From the NCBI GenBank assembly GCA_020847175.1, contig JADLCM010000036.1, positions 1 to 52,115 of the forward strand: a stretch of 52,115 nt of DNA. Direction: 5' to 3'. This stretch comes from Phycisphaerales bacterium (GTDB taxonomy: Bacteria > Planctomycetota > Phycisphaerae > Phycisphaerales > UBA1924). The notes beneath the pieces were generated by a model, which saw nothing but the letters and a program-made list of their open reading frames with translations, was not told where the DNA came from and did not search any database. Each line of letters begins with the position of its first letter. Position 1 is the first letter of the stretch. The translations under genes and the position numbers were made by a program. Shown in pieces: positions 46,459 through 52,115 of this stretch.

Positions 46459-46505
46459 ACCCACTTTGCCCTACTTTGCAACACCCATCGCCCCATTTTC
46501 CCCCA
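46459..46505 (-). promoter_or_regulatory. MraZ-type TGGGN box cluster
   Basis: Read on the minus strand, TGGGG at 46505-46501 and 46495-46491 and TGGGT at 46487-46483 and 46463-46459, plus TAGGG at 46473-46469, are repeated. Two pairs show the 10-base period typical of MraZ binding sites. They lie 36-82 bases before the mraZ start. Confidence 0.7.
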
Positions 46506-46522
46506 CTCTTGATAAAGAGTGG
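46503..46522. promoter_or_regulatory. Perfect inverted repeat beside mraZ boxes
   Basis: CCACTCTT (46503-46510), GATA, AAGAGTGG (46515-46522) form an 8-base perfect palindrome overlapping the outermost TGGGG box. It could be an operator or part of the mraZ promoter; no T tract makes termination unlikely. Confidence 0.5.
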
Positions 46523-46656
46523 AAAACTCCGGGGAACCACAGGCTTCTGCGGGCCGATGTTCTCCTCACCCCTGCGTGCGCCCAGCGAAGAACCGGGGAG
46601 CGCGGGTGGTTCGGCTAGACTGGCGCCGGGCTCGAACCGTCGCCGACAGGTGAGGC

Positions 46657-47109
46657 ATGATCGCGCCCGATCCGATTACGACTGCCATCGCAAACCTGCC
46701 GCAGGGCATGTTCGTGATCACCTCGTCGTACGAAGGGGTGCGTACCGGAGTGATCGTGCGAGGGGTGATGCCGTGCGCGACAGAGCCCCGGCTGATCTGC
46801 GTGGCGGTGACCAAGGGGCACACGGTTGAGCCGCTGATCCGGGACAGCCGACACTTCGGATTGTGCCAGATCGACCCGGCGGACAAGCTCGCGGTGCGGA
46901 AGTTCGAGTTCGCGGCGGACCACGACCCCGAGAAGCCCCAGGACCCGTTCAACGCGATGCCGGTTGAGGCGCTTCAGTCGGGCGTGCCGATTCTGAAAAA
47001 GAGCCCGCTCGCCTTCGATTGCGAAGTGGTGAGGCACTTTGACCTGGAGGCGGACTGCGAGCTCTATGTCGGGCTGGTGCTCGCGGTGCGGGGTGGGCGC
47101 CACATATGA
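46657..47109 (+). CDS. Flavin reductase-like (FMN-binding split-barrel) protein
   Basis: This 150-residue protein has the flavin reductase-like fold: LPQGMFVITSSYEGVRTGVIVRG near the start corresponds to the FMN-binding strand pair, and EPRLICVAVTKGHTVEPLIRDS to the following strand and helix. Similar small proteins bind FMN and transfer electrons from NAD(P)H to flavin or act as flavoredoxins. ATG at 46657 follows AGGTGAGG. It is divergent from mraZ. Substrate and partner cannot be read from the sequence. Confidence 0.82.
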   Translation: MIAPDPITTAIANLPQGMFVITSSYEGVRTGVIVRGVMPCATEPRLICVAVTKGHTVEPLIRDSRHFGLCQIDPADKLAVRKFEFAADHDPEKPQDPFNAMPVEALQSGVPILKKSPLAFDCEVVRHFDLEADCELYVGLVLAVRGGRHI

Positions 47110-47116
47110 TCGGCGC

Positions 47117-47449
47117 GTGAACCGGGCAGGGATGTTGCTCCATTCCAAGGTGCCGGCGAGCACGAAGCCCGGCGCGGTCCGCGACTGGGCCTCGCTCATG
47201 CTCGCGCTGGTGCTCGTGCTGGTGGTGCTGCTCGCGGTGGTGGTGTGCGTGCTCGGGGCGCGCCGGCGCCGAGTGCGCCGGGCCGACAGGCAGCCGCGCG
47301 CCGCGAGCCTTGAGCTCGATGCGTGGACCGAAGCCGGGCGGAGGGCCAAACCGCTGCCGCGGGTTGCGCCGCTCGATGATCGGGGGCTGGATGATGAGCC
47401 CCCGGGCGATGACCCGCCCGCGAGCCGGATCGTGGAGCCGGAGCCGTGA
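47117..47449 (+). CDS. Small single-pass membrane protein, unknown
   Basis: This protein of about 110 residues has a hydrophobic helix rich in Leu and Val (ASLMLALVLVLVVLLAVVVC, about residues 25-44), a basic stop-transfer cluster (RRRRVRR) and an acidic, Pro-rich cytoplasmic tail. No family is recognised. The start is uncertain: GTG at 47117 or ATG at 47132. Its stop overlaps the start of the reductase gene (GTGA), so the two are probably translated together. Confidence 0.62.
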   Translation: MNRAGMLLHSKVPASTKPGAVRDWASLMLALVLVLVVLLAVVVCVLGARRRRVRRADRQPRAASLELDAWTEAGRRAKPLPRVAPLDDRGLDDEPPGDDPPASRIVEPEP

Positions 47450-48219
47450 GCGGCCGCCCGGTGGCGCTGGTCACGGGGGGAGCGCGCCGCGTTGGGCTGG
47501 CGGTGTGCGCAGCGCTCGCGACGGCGGGGTGCGACATCGTGGTCACGACGCGGGGGAGGGGAGCACCTGACGCCGCGCGCGCCGTGCAAGACGCAGGCGG
47601 CACGCTCCGGGTGGAGCGCGTTGAGCTGGGCGACCTCGAAGGCGTGTCGGCGTTCGGCGCCCGAATGGCCCGCGAACTGGCCCGCCTCGATGTGCTTGTT
47701 CACAACGCCTCGGCGTATGAAGCCGACGCGGGGCTCGTGAGCGCGGATGGGGGAGATGGCGCGCGTGCGAAGCGGGCGCAGGCCGAGCGGCTGATGCGCA
47801 TCAACGCGCTGGGGCCGATGCTGCTCTCCGCGGCGCTGGCGCCCCGATTGAACGAGAGCACCCTCCCCGGGGGCGGGGCGATCGTGGCGCTGGCGGATAT
47901 CCACGCTATGGGCCGACCGCGCAAGGGGTACTGCGCTTACCAGATGAGCAAGGCCGCGCTGGTCGAGATGGTGCGGAGCCTGGCGCGGGATCTGGCGCCG
48001 CGCGTGCGTGTGAACGGCGTGGCCCCGGGGGTGGTCGCTTGGCCGGAGGCGGGCGAGGAGGCCGAGCGCGCGTTTCAGGAGAGGTACGTGGCGCGCGTGC
48101 CGCTTGCCCGGGCCGGGAGGCCCGAAGACGCGGCGGAGGCGGTGCGCTGGCTCGCGATGGAGGCGCGGTACATCACCGGGGAGATCGTGCGTGTGGACGG
48201 AGGGCGATGGGTGGGGTGA
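47446..48219 (+). CDS. PTR1/FolM-like short-chain reductase
   Basis: This 257-residue SDR has the pteridine-reductase type cofactor motif TGGARRVG (residues 10-17), with Arg favouring NADPH. The active site reads ALADIHA then GYCAYQMSK: Asp replaces the usual Ser ahead of the Tyr-x3-Lys pair. This is a hallmark of PTR1 and FolM, which reduce dihydropterins. The C-terminal ITGEIVRVDGG is the SDR end motif. It probably reduces a pterin or folate. GTG at 47446 overlaps the upstream stop. Alternative: another SDR enzyme with unusual active site. Confidence 0.87.
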   Translation: MSGRPVALVTGGARRVGLAVCAALATAGCDIVVTTRGRGAPDAARAVQDAGGTLRVERVELGDLEGVSAFGARMARELARLDVLVHNASAYEADAGLVSADGGDGARAKRAQAERLMRINALGPMLLSAALAPRLNESTLPGGGAIVALADIHAMGRPRKGYCAYQMSKAALVEMVRSLARDLAPRVRVNGVAPGVVAWPEAGEEAERAFQERYVARVPLARAGRPEDAAEAVRWLAMEARYITGEIVRVDGGRWVG

Positions 48220-48225
48220 GGGGTC

Positions 48226-48384
48226 GTGACGGTGGTGGCCCACCCACGCCTGGATCGTCGTGTGGCATACGCCCACCGCCTTGCCCGTCTGCGAGCTTGA
48301 GTACCCCTCCTGCCGCACCAAGCGATTCGCCTCTCGCCTGAACTTCTCCGAATGCCCATGCCCCTTCTGTCGGGCCCCTTCCAC
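48226..48384 (-). pseudogene. IS3-type transposase OrfA fragment
   Basis: Read on the minus strand from a GTG at 48384, the frame gives EKFRREANRLVRQEGYSSSQ and TGKAVGVCHTTIQAWVG. This is the N-terminal helix-turn-helix of an IS3/IS911-type OrfA, about 50 residues. The sequence then runs out of similarity, so it is a remnant. No inverted repeats or OrfB are seen. Confidence 0.7.
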
Positions 48385-48615
48385 CGGCCAGTACCCTGGA
48401 TCGGCCCGAGTCCGTCATTCGCGGGCCGGCACGCGCCGCAGGGCCAGCTTGGCGTTCCGCAGGGCATCGAGAGTTTCGAGTTCATGCAGCACGGTACCTG
48501 AATCGGTCTCGTGGGCATCGAGGACCCTTCACGCCTCCATTCGCACGAGCACACCCGGCGACGCGGCCATCGTCTTGACAGGGCAAGCCGGCTTGGGCGC
48601 ACCGTGCGTTGACGC
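48385..48615. other. Short region with gene debris
   Basis: On the minus strand a short frame reads DAHETDSGTVLHELETLDAL and ends RRVPARE before a TGA near 48418. It looks like a coding remnant with no start and is preceded by a stop. It may be part of the same degraded insertion as the adjacent OrfA fragment. No intact gene is present. Confidence 0.4.
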
Positions 48616-50049
48616 TCAGCACCCTCTTGGCCGGTCTCCATGCGCCGCGTGGGTGCGCGGCAGCGTCGGGGGTGTCTGTTCGGCACGGTTGGTGAGGCCG
48701 CGCCGGCTCCAGCGCCCGAGCCAGAGCCCGAGTCCCGCCCAGGCGCCCGAGAGCGGCACCGCCCACAGCAGAAGGCCCCACGGGAGCAGGCCGAACCACG
48801 CGTTCGCCGCCTTGATGCTGTGCATCGTGCCCGCATCGCCCGCGCGGTACACCACGGTGTCAATGAAGGTCTTGGCCGCGTAGCGGTCTTCCTGGCTGAC
48901 GCCCGTGAAGAGGATCTCGCGTGACGGGCGGCTGAGCGCGTGCTGAAGGCCCGAGCGCAGCACCGTCACGACCGCAAAGGTCCAGAACACGGCCGGGGCC
49001 GCGAGCCCGGCCTCACCCCGCATGGCGAGGCCCAGCACCGCGCAACCCACCAGCGTCACCACCGGCATCGCGGCGAGCGTGACGCCCACGCCCAACCTCC
49101 GGATCGCAAGCGAGGACACGAAGCATTGAAACAAGAGCGTGAACACCTGCTGCCAGAACTCAAGCTCCGCGAGCGCGCCGCGCTGCGCCTCCCTGCTCTC
49201 GAAGTGGGCGGCGATGATCGCGTTGCGTTGGTTCCACAGGATGGTGCTCGTGAAGGTGAGCAGCAGCATGTAGCCGCTCACCGCGAGAAGGTAGGGGCGG
49301 GTGAGGACGCCGAGGATCGCCGCGAAGCCGCGTGCGCCCGGTTCATCGGAGTTGGCCCGCACGGCCGCGCGGCCGCCGGGGCGTCCGAGCAGGCCCGCGA
49401 TCAGCGCGAGGCGCCAGAGACACAGGCACGCGAGCACCAGGCAGCCGGCGCAGGTCAGGAAGAAGGGCGTGGGGGTGAGCGCGAGATGCCGATCCGCCGC
49501 GAAGGCATTGAGCAGCGACACGAGCTTCGAGCCGGTGACCATGCCGAGGGTGCCTCCCACGCCGATAAGCGGGAAGACCCTGGCGCCCTGCCCGGCGCGC
49601 CAGAGATCGGTCATCACCGACCAGAAGACAGCATTGATGAAGAGGTTGTAGACGCTGACGAAGACGAAGAACGCCTCGTCGAGCCAGTCCGGGCGGGCAT
49701 CGGCCTGGTCCGTCCAGACAAGGCTGAAGCCGACGAGCCCGAGCACCCACGCGCCGTAGGTCGCGGGCACGAAGATGCGGCGCGGGAAGAAAGCCATCGC
49801 GCCGGTGAAGATCGGCGTCACCGCGAACATCGCGACCATCGTGAGGGTGAACATGCGGGCCTGCGTGCCGTCATCGCTCCCCACGGTGAGCTGGTCGCGC
49901 ACCGGCTTGAGCATGGCGTAGCCGAAGAGCAGCAGAAAGAAGCACAGCCCCGACCACGCCGCGGCCCCGCGCTCGCCCCGGCGCACGTCGATCATCAGGC
50001 GCACGACGGGCGGCACACGCCGCCGCGCGCCGGGCGGAGGTTCATTCAT
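48616..50049 (-). CDS. ATP/ADP-translocase-like (NTT family) membrane transporter
   Basis: This 477-residue protein has about 12 hydrophobic segments. Near the start, FLLLFGYAMLKPVRDQLTV is the Y-x-x-x-KPVRD-like motif of NTT/TLC nucleotide transporters and related major-facilitator proteins. FPLIGVGGTLGMVTGSKLV and EDRYAAKTFIDTVVYRAGDA are also conserved there (YKAKxxIDxxVxRxGD). In obligate intracellular bacteria these exchange ATP for ADP; free-living homologues exist in planctomycetes, with unknown substrates. ATG at 50049. The last 30 residues are basic and cytoplasmic. Confidence 0.85.
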   Translation of the reverse strand: MNEPPPGARRRVPPVVRLMIDVRRGERGAAAWSGLCFFLLLFGYAMLKPVRDQLTVGSDDGTQARMFTLTMVAMFAVTPIFTGAMAFFPRRIFVPATYGAWVLGLVGFSLVWTDQADARPDWLDEAFFVFVSVYNLFINAVFWSVMTDLWRAGQGARVFPLIGVGGTLGMVTGSKLVSLLNAFAADRHLALTPTPFFLTCAGCLVLACLCLWRLALIAGLLGRPGGRAAVRANSDEPGARGFAAILGVLTRPYLLAVSGYMLLLTFTSTILWNQRNAIIAAHFESREAQRGALAELEFWQQVFTLLFQCFVSSLAIRRLGVGVTLAAMPVVTLVGCAVLGLAMRGEAGLAAPAVFWTFAVVTVLRSGLQHALSRPSREILFTGVSQEDRYAAKTFIDTVVYRAGDAGTMHSIKAANAWFGLLPWGLLLWAVPLSGAWAGLGLWLGRWSRRGLTNRAEQTPPTLPRTHAAHGDRPRGC

Positions 50050-50198
50050 GGGCGCACCCAGTCGGGGTCATGGCGCGAGCATACCGCGCCGCGCGGCCCG
50101 GGCAGCGGCGGCCCGCCCGAACGCGCATCGACGCAACCGGGGCGGGCCGGTGAGGTACATTGGACCGCCAGACACGATGCCGAGCACGGAGTCATGCC

Positions 50199-51374
50199 AT
50201 GCCCGTTGATCGACGCACGTTTCTCGCCTCATCTGCGCTCACCGGGCTCTCGCTTGCGGCCCCCGGGGCCTTCGGCGCGCGCGCCGGGGCCCAGCCGCCA
50301 CGGAAGCTCAAGGTGCTGGTGCTCGGAGGCACGGCGTTTCTGGGGCCGGCGTTCATCGACGCCGCCCTGGAGCGCGGGCACGAGGTGGCGATGTTCAACC
50401 GGGGCAGGACCCGCCCCAACCTGTATCCGGAGCTTGAGAAGTTTCACGGCAACCGCGATCCGAAGCTGCGCGCCGCCGCCGACGATGAAAGTTCGCCCCT
50501 GGGCCTGACCGAGCTCGAAGAAGCCGTGAAGAGCCGACGCTGGGACGCGGTGATCGACAACTCGGGATACGTGCCGCGCATCGTCAAGGCCTCCGCGGAC
50601 CTGCTCCGCGATCACATCGATCAGTACCTCTTCATTTCCACCGTGTCGGTTTACGCCGACAACTCCAAGGTGGGCGTGGACGAGGACGATGCGCTGGCGA
50701 CCATCGGCGATCCCGCCAATGAAGATGTTCGCGCCAACTACGGCGCACTCAAGGCCCTGTGCGAGCAGGCGGCGGAGGCCTCCATGCCCGGGCGGGTCAC
50801 CACCGTTCGTCCGGGTCTCATCGTCGGGCCCGGCGACTGGACCGGACGCTGGCTCTACTGGCCCGTCCGCCTGAGCGAGGGCGGCGAAGTGCTCGGCCCC
50901 GGGGACGGCGCCGACCCGATCCAGATCATCGACGTGCGCGACCTCGCCGAGTTCATGGTGCGCCTCGTGGAGCAGCGCATATTCGGAACGTTCAATGCCA
51001 TCGGCCCCAGGGATGTGATGACCGCCAGGCAGATGCTGGAGTGGTGCCGCGAAGGGGTGAAGTCCAACGCGACGATCACGTGGACCGACGCGGACTTCCT
51101 GGAGGCGCAGGGCGTGAGCGCCTGGGCCGACATGCCGGCGTGGATCCCCGCGCGCGGCGAGTACGCCGGCATCGGGCGAAGGTCGATCGCGCGCGCCGTG
51201 CAGGCGGGGCTGACGTTCAGGCCCATCGGTGACACGGCCGCGGCGGCGCTCGCGTGGTACCGCGCACAGCCTGAGGATCGGCATCCGCGGCTCAGGGGGC
51301 CATTCACGTTGGAACGGGAGAGAGCGGTGCTCGCCGCGTGGAAGGCTCGTGGCGAGACCAGTGGTCCGCGTTAG
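50199..51374 (+). CDS. Tat-exported NAD-dependent epimerase/dehydratase
   Basis: This 391-residue protein starts with a twin-arginine signal (DRRTFLAS, then LTGLSLAAPGAFGARAGA). An extended SDR fold follows: VLVLGGTAFLG, VIDNSGYVP, ISTVSVYAD, NYGALKALCE, RPGLIVGPGDWTGR. The catalytic Tyr-x3-Lys is YGALK. NAD-dependent enzymes are normally cytoplasmic; export by Tat implies folding with the cofactor first, as in Zymomonas GFOR. ATG at 50199 has GGAG seven bases upstream and is preferred over an earlier in-frame codon at 50160. The substrate is likely a nucleotide sugar or free sugar derivative. Confidence 0.88.
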   Translation: MPVDRRTFLASSALTGLSLAAPGAFGARAGAQPPRKLKVLVLGGTAFLGPAFIDAALERGHEVAMFNRGRTRPNLYPELEKFHGNRDPKLRAAADDESSPLGLTELEEAVKSRRWDAVIDNSGYVPRIVKASADLLRDHIDQYLFISTVSVYADNSKVGVDEDDALATIGDPANEDVRANYGALKALCEQAAEASMPGRVTTVRPGLIVGPGDWTGRWLYWPVRLSEGGEVLGPGDGADPIQIIDVRDLAEFMVRLVEQRIFGTFNAIGPRDVMTARQMLEWCREGVKSNATITWTDADFLEAQGVSAWADMPAWIPARGEYAGIGRRSIARAVQAGLTFRPIGDTAAAALAWYRAQPEDRHPRLRGPFTLERERAVLAAWKARGETSGPR

Positions 51375-51459
51375 CGGGCGGATGCAACGCATTGCCGGGC
51401 ACGCGCCGCGGGATGCAGCCGCAGGGGCTGGTGGTGCAATGATGATTGCACAGGAGATC

Positions 51460-51953
51460 GCTCAACCGTCAGTGGAATCTGTTCGTGAGGATCAACCTGG
51501 AGGATGTGGTACCCGCGGGCCAGCCGCAGCGGGCCGTCAAGCGAGGCCGTGACGCTCGGAGCCGACAAGGAGTACGACGAAGAGGACTTCATGCCGGCGG
51601 TGGAGGAACGCGGCACAGAGCCACCCGTGTTGTGCGCGAGCCAGCAGGCAATCGACTCGTCGCGTGATGACGACCGTGGCGCGCGCGCCGTGTTCAAGGG
51701 GCAGTGCTACCACGACCGAGCCTTCGCGAGCTGCCAGCGCACGCAACGGATCGACGAGCGGCTGCCCGGCGGGCTCATGGGCCTCGGGAGGCTGCGGCGG
51801 GCGCGGATCGCGGGACGAAGGGGGGGCCAGCACCTTGCTGACCGGCTGTTCTCGACCCTCAACCTCGTGCGGAAGAGCATACTCCTCGCGCGAAAGCGAC
51901 CGGTCCGGCGCTCGGCGCCAGAAACGATCCGCTCCGTGATCCTCGCGGCGTAA
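51460..51953 (+). pseudogene. IS5-type transposase remnant (internal deletion, frameshift)
   Basis: A frame around 51473-51545 reads FVRINLEDVVPAGQPQRAVK, typical of an N-terminal IS5/IS1182 transposase segment. Another frame from 51537 reads VTLGADKEYDEEDF, AIDSSRDDDRGARAVF and LADRLFSTLNLVRKSILL, the C-terminal half with part of the DDE core. The middle (first Asp) is missing and the two halves are in different frames, so the gene is dead. Confidence 0.72.
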
Positions 51954-52002
51954 CCGCCACGCCTTCTAAAGAAAAGTTGTTCAAACGCAGGCTAGAGCGG
52001 TT

Positions 52003-52115
52003 CTAATCCAGGCGTGGCGAGTATCCGCAGTGTTTGAAGCAGTTGGCGGCATCGGCTGGCGTGACCTGGTCGAGGACTGACTGCATGGCGTTCCAGAGCG
52101 CTTCGACGGTTCGGC
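52003..52115 (-). CDS. IS630-type transposase, C-terminal end (partial)
   Basis: Read on the minus strand from the window edge, the frame gives RTVEALWNAMQSVLDQVTPA then DAANCFKHCGYSPRLD and stops at TAG (52003-52005). This is the typical end of IS630-family transposases (DAANxFRHCGY). The rest lies outside the window. The DNA just left of it (51960-52000) may include the element's terminal repeat, which I cannot delimit without the other end. Confidence 0.72.
   Translation of the reverse strand, partial: RTVEALWNAMQSVLDQVTPADAANCFKHCGYSPRLD

Noticed and set aside
46615..48225. A 589-residue minus-strand frame starting in the IS3 fragment
   Set aside because: Only the first 50 residues resemble OrfA. 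The rest is antisense to the SDR, membrane-protein and flavin-reductase genes.

Overview
The window is GC-rich bacterial chromosome that most likely comes from a planctomycete of the Phycisphaerae type. That placement is inferred from family content: secreted proteins ending in a P-[AG]-P/G, hydrophobic, RRRR tail (PEP-CTERM-like sorting signal), several pseudopilins with an ADG/GDG C-terminal motif, a Tat-exported NAD-binding epimerase, a B12-dependent ribonucleotide reductase, and an mraZ gene standing apart from the cell-wall cluster. No rRNA gene or CRISPR array was seen. One tRNA (Tyr) is present.

Layout. 1-5.4 kb: a gene tail, a UDP-glucuronate decarboxylase-like enzyme, a uridine-kinase-like protein divergent from a nucleoside transporter, ispH, and a secreted endonuclease/phosphatase. 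5.5-7.5 kb: a FlgI-like lipoprotein with a HEAT-like tail. 8.1-12.7 kb: nucleotide metabolism (dcd, nrdJ). 13.4-16.8 kb: four tandem paralogous secreted proteins of one family. 17-33 kb: mostly housekeeping genes (fmt, a metallopeptidase-like gene, an S9 peptidase, rhodanese, recX, gyrA, a YhaM-like exoribonuclease, an MBL hydrolase, a three-gene ABC exporter, typA).

The most interesting stretch is 33.2-44.0 kb. Two loci (A, 33169-35522, minus; B, 41481-44048, plus) carry the same four parts: a secreted peptide with ten cysteines, a single-pass membrane-anchored protein, a MauE/DoxX-like redox membrane protein, and a type II pseudopilin. In locus B the MauE and pseudopilin parts are one polypeptide, and its promoter spacer is a G14 tract, so expression could be phase-variable. 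Between the loci lies a cobalamin riboswitch with its own promoter. It precedes a PEP-CTERM-like surface protein, a beta-propeller with a dockerin-like tail, a third pseudopilin and a Bfd-like [2Fe-2S] protein. This looks like a candidate envelope system for capturing B12, which fits the presence of B12-dependent NrdJ.

44-52 kb: a short flagellin, a 39-residue lipoprotein, mraZ with TGGG-type boxes, a flavin reductase-like protein, a PTR1/FolM-like reductase, an ATP/ADP-translocase-like transporter and a Tat-exported epimerase. The right end holds insertion-sequence debris (IS3-, IS5- and IS630-like).
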